From the NCBI GenBank assembly GCA_033439265.1, contig JAVTVX010000004.1, forward strand, positions 24,313,201-24,377,200: DNA of 64,000 nt, given 5' to 3'. Origin of the DNA: Dillenia suffruticosa (lineage: Eukaryota > Streptophyta > Magnoliopsida > Dilleniales > Dilleniaceae). The notes under the pieces are model-generated. The model saw nothing but the letters and a program-made list of their open reading frames with translations. It was not told where the DNA came from and ran no database searches. Positions 1 to 11,790 of this stretch are shown here, piece after piece; within the stretch, counting starts at the first letter, position 1; every line of letters starts with the position of its first letter. The position numbers were made by a program, and so were the translations under genes.

Positions 1-1924
1 AAAAATCGATTTGTGTGGTCAACCAAGGACATTCATCCAAAGCTAACATGAGAGATGAGATACAAACCCACCCCAACACACCCAAAAAAAAAAAAAAAAA
101 GAAAAAGACGGAGTGCTTTTTGTGAAGAAAGATAAAGAAATAAACACAATTAAGCACATATTATTAATTTTACTCCCCATAACAAGGATTTCCCAATGAT
201 TCACTAGAAAAATGTGCTAATCTCTGTTACATTTAATAGAATTTTCCCCTCAAATTTTAGGGGGCGGGAATAAGGAACGAGAATGAAATATAAAACCGAA
301 TGAAAATTTTGAAATCAATTTTAAAAATAAAAAGTAAATAGGTCTTATTCAAAACTCATCTCTGATTCCTAATAAATATTTTATTTCCCAACACTATCCA
401 TTATTCTCCGCTCCTCGCACTTTCCCTGTCTTTTCACATTCTCCTCTCTCTCTACATCTCCTCCCTCAAGCTAGGGTTTCAAATGGTAAAATAAATCCAT
501 CGTCCCCAATATGATCCGTTAAAATAACTCACTCACACAATTTTTTTTGTCTCACAACTCTTTCTCTATAGTTTTGCAGATCTCAAAAACTTAAAATTTC
601 ACAAAAAGAAAAAGCAACCGTAGAGGTTAGAGTACCCGAGTAGGAGCACTATTTCAAGGCATAAATAGTGTCCGTTTAATTGGGTTTTTTTTTACTTGTC
701 TTCCTATTTTTAATGAGAAGTAAAAATTAATTACTTAAAAAAAAAGTTAAAAATCTTATTTGATAGGAGTTCTAGAAGAGAAATTAAAAAAAAATCATAT
801 CAAACGAGCACTAAGTGTAGGAGACTAAGAAAAGAAACATATTGAAATACACCCAAAGAGGGAGATCAGAAAAATTGGGGTGGGAACAAGAATATAAGAA
901 AGATAGACAAAATATATTTAGTTTACATGATGGATCAAAATTATCGATTTTTCGTTTTGTCTAACTAAGCCACTCAAAGCAGAACTCAAAACATATTATT
1001 ACCTTTGGATAACTTTACATAACATGCAAGTGCATGTGTGAGATTGATATTCACAAGTCATTTGATAAACATTTTTTTTTGACATCCATCTTTGTCATGT
1101 CATAATCATGTAATTTTTCATCACTTGTTCATGAACTCGGGAGATAGGACCAAAGCAAGGCCGCAGTGCCAAGAGTAATGGTGGTCGCAACTGAGCCCCA
1201 AACTCACCCTCTTTTACCTGCTTTCAAACTGAAAATTACTGTTGTTGTTTAAATAATTATTTTTCTTGAATTAATTTCATATAATATTTTTAAACAATTT
1301 ATTTTAAATTATTAAATTTTTTATTATATATTGGAGTAGGGATAAAATTGAAAAATCATGAATTTTTATTCTGAAAGAATCAGTTAACCAAACACGAGAT
1401 ATGATAATGATACTCATTCTAGTATACTGAACTAAACAGATGAATTAGACTGATTCTGTCAATTTCGATTCCAGAAATTATGATTTCGATTCTCCAAACG
1501 CCCCCTTATTTCTTATTATGAAACATTTTTAACAATCAAATAGAAACATCTCTTAATTTTATTTGCGTTTAATAGAATTTTTTGCTTTTAATACGAATTA
1601 ATGGTCAATCTCCTATATAATTTATTTCATTTTTATTTTACTCTATTTATTATAATTTCTAACATAAATGAAATTTTTTTATAGGATATACGGTGGATGG
1701 AAAAAAAATTCAAAATTTCATAAACTATTATATTATTAATTTTTATTTTAAAAAATCATCTAATTTCAATGAGTTTAATCTTCATTTTTTTTTCAATCAG
1801 ATGGAGTATGAGAAAAGTCTTTTATTCTTTGTGATTGCCGAAAATTCAAGATTCAAAACTCTTATTCATGTTTCATTAGTTTTCATTTCCAACCAATGCT
1901 TTTGATGGTATATAACCTAAATCG
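1..1924. other. AT-rich intergenic DNA, no gene seen
   Basis: Homopolymer A/T runs and stop codons occur in all frames. A CT-rich stretch followed by a telo-box-like AGGGTTTC lies near 420-485 and resembles a plant promoter or leader, but no open coding exon follows on the plus strand. No protein family was recognised. Confidence 0.6.
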
Positions 1925-2541
1925 TGTTAGACCCAGGTATGTCGGGCCCATGAATGTCAATAAATTCCATCGGTACTCACTAATCAATTACCTTTTGTGA
2001 TAATTGATTGTTCGACACCTCGACCGATTAGTTCATAAGCCTCCTCGGCACTCGGTATAAGTCACCCAATCCACCATAGAAGAGAGATCTACAATTGTAA
2101 TCAATAAGAAAAAGAATTTTTATGACGATCCGAATTTCCCAAACCGGCAAGATTTTATAATTTTTTAGAGTTCTATAATTTGATCTCCCGAAATCTTGAG
2201 ACACTTTCATAAGAAAACTAGAGTTTTATCATATCGTATGCATATGACTCTCACAAACGAAAGATATATAAGTTTTAATGTGCCTACCACTCATGTAAGT
2301 CCTCTAAACCTACACAAAGCACACGAGCAAACATGATCCTTTGACTCTCTCTCTCTTTTGATATCGGTATGTTTCTTTCCCTTTGAAAACTGCTCTCTAA
2401 TTTGAGTATCGGAACCTCCCCCACCGGAGCACCCTCTGATAGTTTTTTTGCAAATTTTATCGATCAAGATCACCATATGGTAAAGTCATCCCGTTTGAGT
2501 TAGTAGAAATATCATCTATGGAGTCAATCTCACCTCCAACA
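1925..2541 (+). repeat. Putative 5' LTR of the gypsy remnant
   Basis: The segment begins TGTTAGACCC and ends CCTCCAACA, giving the usual TG...CA termini. Near its end (about 2400-2440) is a 'TTGAGTATCGGAACC ... CACCGGAGCACC' motif of the kind often seen at the 3' end of plant gypsy LTRs. A primer-binding-site-like sequence follows within 3 bases. Only one copy was found, so the 5' boundary is inferred from the TG start and is not proven by an LTR pair. Confidence 0.45.
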
Positions 2542-2543
2542 GA

Positions 2544-2562
2544 TTGGCATCGTCCATAGGAA
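2544..2562 (+). other. Primer-binding-site-like sequence
   Basis: TTGGCATCGTCCATAGGAA is a mutated form of the TTGGCGCCGTCTGTGGGAA type sequence that follows the 5' LTR of many plant Ty3/gypsy elements. Its position directly after a CCAACA terminus supports the LTR call. Confidence 0.5.
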
Positions 2563-2894
2563 CAGATTGATTTTCCGATCTGATTAACCCCTGTTGCCAT
2601 ATTCTTCTCTCTACCATGACATCAGCCAAGAGAATGAGACCAACAATTGGTTTCGATGATAATGATCTGACGAGGGTTGATACTTGTTGAAACGATCTAC
2701 TAATTATCACAGCAAGTATTGGCTTTTATCTCGTCAAGAGGACTTTCGTGGATCAAGAAATAGAACATGATATCCTATTCTGGGACGCATTTCAATAGAT
2801 GGATTTCATCCCATCTCAATTTCAACCTTTCGATTAGCCCATTAGAGGACTCGCTAGTGAATGTATACAACCAAAAGGCTTTATCTCATTCATT

Positions 2895-3104
2895 ATGTCA
2901 CTAGGAACCACTCCGTATCATGTTATTGCCAGAACCACTTTCTATGTGGTAAAACTTCAGTCCCCCTACAATGCCATCTTGGTCCATCGAGGCCTAAATG
3001 GCCTTGAAGCACTACCGAGTATTAGACACGTGAAAGTCAAATTCAAAACGCCCTTGGAGATTGCGATACTTTACGGTGGCCTCGATTCATTGACCGTCTA
3101 TTAA
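2895..3104 (+). pseudogene. Gypsy pol fragment, protease-RT linker
   Basis: The 70-codon frame includes VVKLQSPYNAILVHRGLNGL, ALPSIRHVKVKF and related residues. This matches the conserved 'SPYNAILGRPxLNxLxAVPSTxHLKxKFPT' block between the aspartic protease and reverse transcriptase in plant gypsy elements. GRP is changed to VHR. The frame is closed on both sides, so this is a broken fragment. Confidence 0.65.
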
Positions 3105-3538
3105 TAGGGGAGAATGGGAAATGCAAACACTAGATACTATGGAACTCTGACATGACACTGAACAACAATCAAAATCTCAACATGGAGAGGAGGTAATCGA
3201 GATTCCTATCACCAATATATCCAGTTAGACTGTTCAGATTAGTGCCCACTTACTAACACCCTGTCAAAAGGCAATCGTGGATTGTCTGCGATACCATTCC
3301 AAAATCTTCGCATGGTCCCTAAAAGCATTCTAGGCATTTATCCTTTGGTCATAATCCATAAACTGACTGTGAACGCCAATTACAAGCCCATCAAGCAAAA
3401 GAAAAGAGTGTTTAGTGCCAACATACGATACAAGAAGAGGTTTGAAAGTTTTTAACGGCAGGGTTCATCCGAGAGGTAAAATATTCTGAGTGGTTAGTCA
3501 ATATGGTTATGGTGAAAAAAACAAACGGAAAGTGAAGG

Positions 3539-4128
3539 ATGTGCGTAGATTTCATAGATCTCAATAAAACATGTCCGAAAGACAGCTATTCGCTCCCTAA
3601 TATCGATAAACTAATCAACAATTCATCTGGTCATCAGCTCTTGAATTTTATGGATGCATACACCGGTTACAATCAAATACGTATAGCTTCTGAAGATGAG
3701 AAAAAAATCAGTTTCATTATAGAGTTCAGTATCCACTGTTACAAGTCATGCCGTTCGGTTTCAACAATGTTGGGGCAATCTTTTAACGCCTGGTTAATAT
3801 GGTATTTAGTGAACAATTCAATAAAAACATGGAGGTCTATGTCAACGATATACTTGTTAAAAGCTCTGATGCTAACGACCATATCGTGGACCTAAAGAAG
3901 ACATTTCAAACATTAGAACGATATAACAGGAGGTTGAACCCCCGCAAAGTGTACTTTTGGGATCACATCTGGGAAGTTCCTAAACTTTCTAATTACCCAC
4001 TGGGGATTGAATTGAATCCAGAAAAAATTCAATTCATACTAGATATGATACCATCGAGAACAATAAAAGACGTGCAATGTCTTATAGGTAAGATTACAGT
4101 TTTGAATCGATTTATATCAAAAGTATAA
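3539..4128 (+). pseudogene. Gypsy reverse transcriptase, frameshifted
   Basis: The first frame (3539 to about 3780) carries VDFIDLNKTCPKDSYSLPNI and a 'MDAYTGYNQI' catalytic block. The product then continues in another frame (3799-4128) with EVYVNDILVKS and KCxF-like and LxPEKIQ-type residues of the RT thumb. At the YxDD catalytic box the sequence reads YVND, so one of the two metal-binding aspartates is lost as well as the frame. Upstream in-frame similarity (3230-3340, around 'IVDCLRYHSKIFAWS') is interrupted by stops. It is dead pol sequence. Confidence 0.8.
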
Positions 4129-5250
4129 AAAAAGTATAAACCTTTCTACGATATTCTGAAAAAGTGTCAGAAGTTCGCATAGACGCCTAAGTGCCACGCC
4201 ACGTTTGAAAAACTTAAAAAGTATTTCTTGTCACTTCCGCTCCTCTCTCGACCGGTCTCTAGTGAGACATTGTATCTCTATCTTTTTATTTCTGACCACA
4301 TGCTCTATTCTATCCTTATAAGGTAGGAATCCACCGTATAAAAACCGGTTTACTATGCTAGTCGTATGCTCCATGAGTCCAAAGTGATAGCTTTTGCCTT
4401 GATAATCACTATCAAGCGTTTTCGGCCTTACTTCTAAATCCACACTATCATGGTACTGATCAACCAGCCCCTGAAACAAATCTTGTAGAAGAGGGATACC
4501 TCAAATCGACTCATTAAGTGGAGCATCGAATTCGACGAGTTCGACATTGAATATCAACTATGATCGACTATCAAAGGTCAAACCCTCGCAGACTTTATCC
4601 TTGAGTACACATTACCGGCATCCATTAAGTAACCCTTTTGCCAATGACAAAGAAGAACGCTTGCAGCCCAAGTGAACCCTCCATGTCCATGGGTTGTCCA
4701 ACTTTTTAGGAAGCAGATCCGAGCTCATTTTAGTAGGATTAGATAATTTTAAATCTGAATATGCCATTTGTTTTAACTTTCGGACAACCAAAAACCATGC
4801 CAAACATAAAGCCTCCTGATTGGATTGCGGATCGCAACATCATTAGGGCTTGAGAGTTTACGGGTCTTCATCGACAGTCTGTTGATCATCAAGTAGATCG
4901 AAGGGGTCGACGAGATCAGAGAACTAACGATGTCAAAATATCTATCAAAGATATACCAAACGTTCGATACATTCGATAAAGTAAATATATAATAGATTAT
5001 TTAGTCTGAGAACGCAGGAGCCGATACGCTCTTGAAATTAGCAAATTTTGACTCAATGGCTACTAGCCACAATATTTATATAGAGAGCCTACAATGCTCC
5101 AATATTAAAAAGTCCGAATAGGTCTTGTCGATGAATAGTTCATCAAGTTGGAAAGATCTCATAGAAGACTCTCTGAAACACGAGCAATTACTGAGATCAC
5201 CTTCTGGAGCCAATAGATTTGAACTAAAAAGCCACACAATAATTTCTGTC

Positions 5251-5254
<4 letters not shown>

Positions 5255-5285
<31 letters not shown>
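5255..5285. repeat. (TC)n microsatellite
   Basis: About 15 perfect TC dinucleotides. No gene model includes it. Confidence 0.95.
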
Positions 5286-5287
<2 letters not shown>

Positions 5288-7012
5288 ACAATAATTTCTC
5301 TCCCCCTGTACACCGTCTTCTTTCTACATTGATAATAGGAGACCCTGAGAATGTGGGGCAAGGAATTGGGAGCTTACGCCTGCAATGACATAGATTGGTG
5401 ACTCGAAGAGAAGGATCCTTTGAACACTTGGCATATGTGATGGCCGATCTTCAAACGTCACACCCTCCACATGTTTCTTCTAACTTTCTTTTTTGTTTTT
5501 GATGTTCATTGGTTCCGATGAGGTCTCATAAGCCTTCACTTTCAACATTTGGAACTCCCAATTGGATATTTCATTTTTCCCACCCCCACTTTACGGAGTG
5601 CATAATGTCAAGCAGGTAAATCTCAAGTAGTCTTTACTCATGGTGTTTCTTAAATTCGTCTAGATGAGTTTAAGGTTTCACAACTAAAGGCTGTTTTAGC
5701 CTCCAAAATTACAAAGGATCAAGTGAGTGCTTTATTTTCTTTAATTCAAATCAATAATAAATAATGTCAAAAAAATAAGTAATTTAAAACTCAAACAATT
5801 TGAATTTTATTTAACAATTTAAATTAATATAATTCAAACAAAATTTTTTATTTGATTTAAAAAGTTTTTGATCAATTAAAATTATTAAAATTTTAAATTT
5901 TAATTTCTATCGATAAGAATTATTATATTTAAAATTTATTTTGTTTAATTTTTGAATTATTTGGTCCGGATAGTATTACTCGTGATAGTATTTGATGAGT
6001 TTATTCAGAGTATTACGGAATATTAATTAATATCATTTAATGCAAATTAGGGAATTAATAGCCTAAAAAATTGTCACCGTCAAAAATTAAATTAAGGGTG
6101 GTGATACCCTTAGGTAGGACAATGGGGGGCCAAGAAAATGGGTGGCTGAGGTGGGCCGGTGACCATCAACGGGTATGACCATTGAGTCATAAAGGGTAAT
6201 GGGTAGACTCATTTATTTTAACAATTTTCTTTTAAAAATTATGATATTCCTGTTTTACTATTTGATGCAAACAACCAATCAAAGATTGCCTTTAACCCCA
6301 CCAGAAGGGCTCTTGAACTCTTCCGGGAACTTTGCAATGTCATGTGAGATGAATGCTTCTATGGTTGGTTTGGAGGATTTTTCTCTTGAAGGATCGCTGC
6401 AAATGTTGACTCGCCTCATTGAATTCTCCTATTGAGTTGTTGCGGATTCAACTCCTTCCCGCAGGCCACGGCAAATATTCACTGCACAAGGTTTCTCACC
6501 TTGCATGATTAGTATGGTGTGCTCGCTCAGCACCATGGGGTCGAGCTGACTGTAGGGCTGACCCAAGAGTCGGTGGGGCACATGCCACTATTTTGATTTT
6601 GGTTACCAAATTGGGACTTCCAATATTTTGATTTGCTTCTGCAAGCTGCACCTGCACTGCACACACTTCCGATTTTGTAGATCGGAATAGGACAGAGTTT
6701 GTCTTTGTAAATATATATATATTAAATTCTTGGGAAAGTCAGTCCCTTCACGTTCTTGGACTTTTTAAAATAAAAATAAAAATAAGCAGAGCCTTTCATA
6801 TTTTTTACTTCTCAGATCAATTTCATGCCTATGAGCTTGCAGTTTTTTTTTTTTTTTTTTAATCTCAATTTATATTATTGCGTATAATTTTATTTATAAC
6901 ATATTTAATTAAAATAAAATTCTTTTAATAAGAATTGAAAATTGAAAATTAATATCATATTAATAATTTTGGAATTAAAAATTTCAATATCAACCTTTTC
7001 AAGTAGCTTTAG
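5286..7012. other. Intergenic DNA, no gene seen
   Basis: AT-rich sequence with poly-T at about 6843-6860. A short open frame at 6199-6435 has no recognisable family and no splice-supported extension. Nothing else stands out. Confidence 0.55.
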
Positions 7013-7099
7013 ATGACCAATCCTGCGCCACGGGGAAATCTGACTCCACAATCCTCCACCGCCGTCGAAAAACAGAGACCGCCTAAATCAACTCTCCAG
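7013..7099 (+). other. Orphan exon-like open segment
   Basis: An ATG opens 29 codons of coding-like composition (begins MTNPAPRGNL, rich in P, S, T and Q, ends KSTLQ) and stops exactly at CAG|GTTTCT, a usable splice donor. The base composition is clearly richer in G+C than the flanks. I found no downstream exon that continues it, and I do not recognise a family. It could be the first exon of a decayed or very long-intron gene, or chance. Confidence 0.25.
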
Positions 7100-7454
7100 G
7101 TTTCTAGAAATTGTTAGCTTAGATCCAAACCCAAAATTTCCCTTTTACTTTTACCTAGGGTTTAATTAAAAAAAAAAAAAAGAAATGTTTTTTTGAATGT
7201 GAAAAGATTGAATACCCATGATTCCGGTTACTGAATGTGGCAGTCAATTGTAAGAAATAATGATTACAATTGCTTATACCTCTTCCGAATTCATCAGACA
7301 TTTCGCGCCTTTTTTGTTTTTATTAATAAGTATGTCTTGTGCTTTAGATTCAAGCAAGTTCAGATAGTGTGTCGGATGTATGAATTTATGATTGATTTCG
7401 CCATAACACGTGCGCGTGTTTGATTAAAAGATATGGGTTTCGGGGATTCTGTAA

Positions 7455-7725
7455 ACCCTAAGCAAAAAGATGGATTTCAGCTGAAACCATCTCTCAAACC
7501 CAACAAAAATTTCTTGCACGATTGTTTGCCCTTCCATCTCTCTCTCTCACAATTTCTAAAACTCCCCCGTCACTTTCCGTCTCTCTCTCTTCCCTTTTTG
7601 TGGTGAACCCTCGCCTGTTTCTTTCTCTCTAGCGATCAGGGGTCGCCTCTCTCTCTCTCTTTCCAAAATCCAGAAGAATTAACCCTAACCAAAAACCCAA
7701 AAACCCTAAAACCAGGTGAAGTAGC
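7455..7725 (+). promoter_or_regulatory. Leader-like CT-rich region with telo-box motifs
   Basis: Several (CT)n runs alternate with AAACCCTAA and ACCCTAAA telo-box-type motifs (about 7459, 7681 and 7703). The segment ends in a donor-like AG|GTGAAG. This is typical of plant promoters and 5' leaders of growth or translation genes. No coding exon was found downstream on the plus strand before 19.5 kb, so it may be the promoter or first non-coding exon of a lost gene. Confidence 0.3.
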
Positions 7726-8770
7726 CACGTCGGAGATATATTTTTCGTTTTTTTTTATCCATTTATGTTTTTTTAATAAAAATAATTATTTAGTCATTGT
7801 TTCATTTACTTTAATTTTTTTAGTAAACTTTCTATCTTATAATTATGTATTTTTTTTTATAAAGGAATCTTAAGATATATTGAAATATTACCCATCCGAA
7901 TTTTTATAGATTCTGTGAGGGAATTTCTTTTTCATTATTTTTCCTCAGAAAAATAAATTTAAAATCGAAAATAATCTTAAAAAATTGTAAGAAACTGAAG
8001 TGACTTTGACCCAGAAAAATTTCTGAAAAATACCTTGTAGTATTTTGGAAAAAGGAGGAAGGAGCATGCTTTTGTATTACAAAATAAAAAAAAATAAAAA
8101 AATTAAAGAAAATAAAATAAAATATATCTGATAATTTTAATTTTAAAAATTGAAATAAAAATTTAAAAATGCTAATTAAAAAAAAAATTTATTCGACAAT
8201 TGTATAATTCCTATTCCAAAATATATACAAACCAAACATAAACAATAATAATCATACCCATTTAAAAATTTAAACCAAACAGTTATAACAGAATTCAAAT
8301 ACGACTTCAATTCTTAAAATTTTTTATTCCGATTCCTCAGCGCAAATCAAACGACACCTCATATTTTGGGGGAGTGGTGTACTAGGTTAGAGCAGAATCT
8401 AGTTAAGGTTAACAGCCTCAAATATCACGGTCTAGCAACTTTATTGCATAAACCTGGGCTGAAGTTTAGTAGTCCTAACAACAACTACCAAATCATCTAA
8501 TTTATTTTATTGGAAGATCGAATTTGAAGCAAACATAGAATCTTAGTTTATAATCATTGTTTGATGTAGAATGCGACTTCTGGGTTTGTTTGGGTCTAGC
8601 ATTTGAGTTTGAAATTTCCTCTCATTTCATCACTGACATCAAGAGAGGCTATTCCCATTCGAGCTGATATTAATGCATAGGCGTGAGGAGAAGCGGGATC
8701 TTAACTAAAGCTCACTCCAAATTTATATATGAAAAGCATCCTTGTACCTTAATGCTACAAGGTCTTAAGT

Positions 8771-8953
8771 TTATGATGCATCAATGTCTTCCTCCAACTT
8801 CAAATTACAGATGGCTTGCAAGCAGTCCGGAGAAAATTTGGTTGGACTTTTTGTAACTTTTTCATTGTCAGTCTTCAAATCGGGATCAGTAACAAGATGG
8901 TTCTTGCGATCCACCACGAGCTCAAGAAACTAGATTTCGTGCTTTTCCTCCAT
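8771..8953 (-). pseudogene. Possible coding fragment, unknown family
   Basis: Read on the minus strand, an ATG is followed by seven codons, an in-frame TAG, then 52 open codons of protein-like composition (contains DRKNHLVTDPDLKT, ends KLEEDIDAS and TAA). The charged, low-repeat composition differs from the AT-rich flanks. No family was recognised. It could be the last exon of a dead gene or a chance frame. Confidence 0.2.
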
Positions 8954-9124
8954 CATCAAAGCATGTCATGTGTTGTCTAGTAGTTTGGCTTGCATGCCGG
9001 TTCGGATGGTGTCTCTTTTCCATCTTTTCGGTCAAAAGAATACTGGAGTGGTGATCCAAATCATATTTGATCCTGCCTAAGCCCTTCTGTTGTATTTTGG
9101 ATTAGGATTTTGTTTTATATATAG

Positions 9125-9133
9125 ATATATATA

Positions 9134-9169
<36 letters not shown>

Positions 9170-9215
9170 TGTATGTATGTATGTATGTATGTGTGTGTGT
9201 GTGTGTGCGCGCGCG
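9125..9215. repeat. Compound microsatellite (AT)n-(GTAT)n-(GT)n-(GC)n
   Basis: An (AT) run grades into about twelve GTAT units, then (GT)8 and a short (GC) alternation. Alternating purine-pyrimidine sequence of this kind can adopt Z-DNA, and the (GT)n/(GC)n part is the strongest candidate. Confidence 0.95.
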
Positions 9216-10704
9216 AGCACGTGTGCTAATTGTTTGAAATTTAAAGTTTAATTGATTTTCTTTTTTGGGAGATTTTGTTTTTCGAATTTAACAAGTGGTA
9301 TCAACATTTTTTAATGGTTTCAACAAAGTTTTCAATCACACATCTGCTTTCATTCTTTTGGTAAAGGTTAAAACGAAGGTTTTTAAGATGGGTTGCAAAA
9401 AGATTTGTCAGAAAACTTGATATTTGGGAGATTTTGTTAAAAACTTTAAATCAAGATGAAAATATGTTATATATTCTTGCCATCACCTATTTTTGTTTTG
9501 GAGGAGAGATTTTACTATTTGATCCGGCCAATAAGCTTACTTGTTATATTTTGGGTTATGGTTTTGTTATTGTGTATGTGTATAAATATATAGTGTTATT
9601 AGGATATGGTTGAAATGCATTTAGTTACTATTAAGTACTATATATATATGTATGTGGCAATCGTTTAGATTTTATTTGGTTTTCATTTGTTAGAAATTTC
9701 AATCAATATTATTTTAAAATATTTTGTATTTAAGTGAAATTATATTGTTTCTGCTCGCGGATGTAGGCATGTCAGCTGAACCAATAAATCTTGTTTATAT
9801 CTTATTTGATCTGATATTATATTGATTTTGTTGATTACGTGTTGTTTTTCTATTTTAACAAGAGATTATAACAATCTGTCTGCAATTTATAATCCCCCCC
9901 CCCACCCCATATTATTGTCACCTTGATATACCCTGCTTGAAATTCAGGAGGAGACAGCATGCTCCTTCATCCATCTTCCTTTATAGTATCTGTCCACCCA
10001 CAACTTTTTCTTCCAAGGGAAAACTTCTAACAGCATTTAGGGTGTTTAAGAATAGTCTCAAAATCTTGAGATTTTCTGTTTCTGCATGTCCTGCGTAGGA
10101 AGTTCTATCAGTCTTTTAAAGCAAAATTGTAAATGCGTGATAAGGTCATGTGTTTAGCATGACCTTCTGTGGACAGTAGAGGAGAGTTTTCTTCTATCGT
10201 CCTTCTGGCACCAACAATGCTAATGGAGCTCAAGGGAGAAAGGCTATTGGCCACTTGTCTTGTCCACCAACAAGCCTTCGCCGAGGCAAAGTCCAGATCG
10301 ATAATTTGAATCTCCAGTTGCACGTGATTGAAGCGAGAGCATCTGGTCGATCTACTGCATCTCTTGTTTGGGTATGCCCATGTAATTTTGAGCTGAGATG
10401 CAAGCCTTCGTTTCCCATTGGCAGAACTCTTTTAGGAATGTCACACATAAATACATATGGCACAAATTTAGATGCCCAATGCATAAATTGACTGCATTGC
10501 ATTAATCGAACTATTAAGTGCCTTTAATCATTGGGCCATTGGCCATTCCATCACATCGTAGAAAAGAACACTCAAACTGCTAGGACTAAACGAAATACAC
10601 AATTTCTGAACATGGGGTTCTTTAATTTTTTGCCCCCACATCGTAATTTTAGAACACCATCGAGAAAAATCAGAATCAGATCAGAAAATTCTAGGAATTT
10701 TTCT
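9216..10704. other. Intergenic DNA, 3' flank of the trihelix gene
   Basis: Contains a C-run near 9894-9902 and mixed-composition sequence at about 10.1-10.5 kb with overlapping short frames on both strands, none recognisable. Part of 10.5-10.7 kb is probably the 3' UTR of the trihelix gene. Confidence 0.5.
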
Positions 10705-11790
10705 CTAATTGCTGCTATCACTGTTATTATTGTTGTTATTACTGTGATGGTTATTCCCAACTCTCCTTCCATGTTTCAGCTGTGAAAGTTCCAACTGGGT
10801 CTTCATAAAGAACTGCATTCTCTGCAACTCTAATTCCTTTGCAAACTTCATCCTCTGCTTCTCCATCTCCATCATTTGCTGCAACTTTGAGCTCTCTGCT
10901 TGCTCATACGCTTCCCCGAACTTCAATATGGCCTGCGTCAGCTCCCTTACCGAATTCCTCCAACCTCCTTTCTTCTCCTTCTCCGGCGCACGCGGAGGCG
11001 GTGCCGGAGGAACCACCACCGCAGGTCGACTCAAACTTGAATTTATTTCCCTAATTCTCGGTCTTTTCCTTTCGTATCTCCCGGCTTGATAACTATCGGT
11101 TGAATCCGGCGACGGTTCGGGCTCCGACGACTCCGAATCGTCAACCCGCGCGCGGCGCCTTAGCGGTTGTTTCTGTTTCTGTTTCTGTTGAGTTTGCTGG
11201 GATTTCTGTTGCGGTTGTTGGAACTGATTGTGCAAAGATCTGCTGATTCCTACTGGGATTCCCATGGGGACTTTGCCTATGGGTGTGGCGGTTGTGATTT
11301 TGGCGGTGGGGCCGATAAGGAGGTCGAACCGTGGAAAGAACGGCCATTTGCTAGGACCACCGCCGGCGGTGATCTTCGCCTTCTCCAATTTGTATTTCTT
11401 CTTAACGGTGTCGATTCTATTCTTGCACTGAATGTCGGTTTTGGGGGTTTTGGTGTAGTCCTCTCTGCTGCTTACAATATCCGCTACTTCCTTCCAGTGC
11501 TTCTGCTTTAAATTCCCTCTGCTCAGTTCTAAATACCGTTCTCCCCACGCGTCGATCAGCACCGCCGTCGCGCCTTCGCTCCAGCAGTCTTCTCTTCCTC
11601 CACCTCCGCCGGTTCCCGTGGTGGTTTTCGGCTGTTGCTGTTGGATCGGGAGAGCTAGAGTGAGAGCGTTCTGCGGCGGCGGTGGAGCGGAGGCGACAGT
11701 TACGGTTATTCTCCCGTTGTTACGAGGCGAGTCTTCTGGGGATCCGGTGTCTGGCGACGGATGTGACTGGATTTCTTCGTCGTCTTCCAT
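10705..11790 (-). CDS. Trihelix transcription factor, ASIL1/ASIL2-like
   Basis: A single-exon protein of 361 residues. The N terminus (MEDDEEIQSHPSP, then a P/Q/G-rich linker) is followed by a trihelix (Myb/SANT-like) DNA-binding domain at about residues 68-156, with regularly spaced tryptophans (W70, W82, W99, W149) and the block WKEVADIVSSRE. A basic, S/P-rich middle follows (RRRAR and RKRPRIR, likely nuclear signals). The C terminus (about 285-345, with repeated M/Q/L/K heptads such as MEMEKQRMKFAKELELQRM) should form a coiled coil. This order is that of the Arabidopsis ASIL/ENAP group, nuclear repressors that bind GT-type elements and restrain seed-maturation genes. The gene is distinctly GC-richer than its flanks. 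A GA-rich 5' leader lies just upstream at about 11820-11880. The start is the first ATG of a frame closed upstream. Confidence 0.93.
   Translation of the reverse strand: MEDDEEIQSHPSPDTGSPEDSPRNNGRITVTVASAPPPPQNALTLALPIQQQQPKTTTGTGGGGGREDCWSEGATAVLIDAWGERYLELSRGNLKQKHWKEVADIVSSREDYTKTPKTDIQCKNRIDTVKKKYKLEKAKITAGGGPSKWPFFPRFDLLIGPTAKITTATPIGKVPMGIPVGISRSLHNQFQQPQQKSQQTQQKQKQKQPLRRRARVDDSESSEPEPSPDSTDSYQAGRYERKRPRIREINSSLSRPAVVVPPAPPPRAPEKEKKGGWRNSVRELTQAILKFGEAYEQAESSKLQQMMEMEKQRMKFAKELELQRMQFFMKTQLELSQLKHGRRVGNNHHSNNNNNNSDSSN

Larger units (their letters stand above)
1925..4640 (+). mobile_element. Decayed Ty3/gypsy LTR retrotransposon (5' LTR plus broken pol)
   Basis: Pol-like pieces appear on the plus strand in family order: a linker between protease and reverse transcriptase (about 2895-3104), reverse transcriptase (about 3230-4128) and a stop-riddled RNase H-like stretch (about 4225-4640). 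Upstream are an LTR-like segment and a primer-binding-site-like sequence, so the 5' end is fairly clear. I found no matching 3' LTR, so the element is truncated or its 3' end has diverged beyond recognition. Several frame changes and stops show that it cannot encode a working polyprotein. The 3' limit is approximate; it could extend to about 5.1 kb. Confidence 0.75.

Noticed and set aside
4640-5400. 3' LTR of the gypsy remnant
   Set aside because: No sequence here repeats the 1925-2541 segment by eye, so no LTR pair is claimed.
6199-6435. 78-codon frame with a hydrophobic start
   Set aside because: Composition follows the local AT-rich DNA, and no promoter or homologue was recognised.
9125-9215. 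Possible CRISPR or origin-like repeat
   Set aside because: It is a simple compound microsatellite in a plant genome; no spacers or unit structure.
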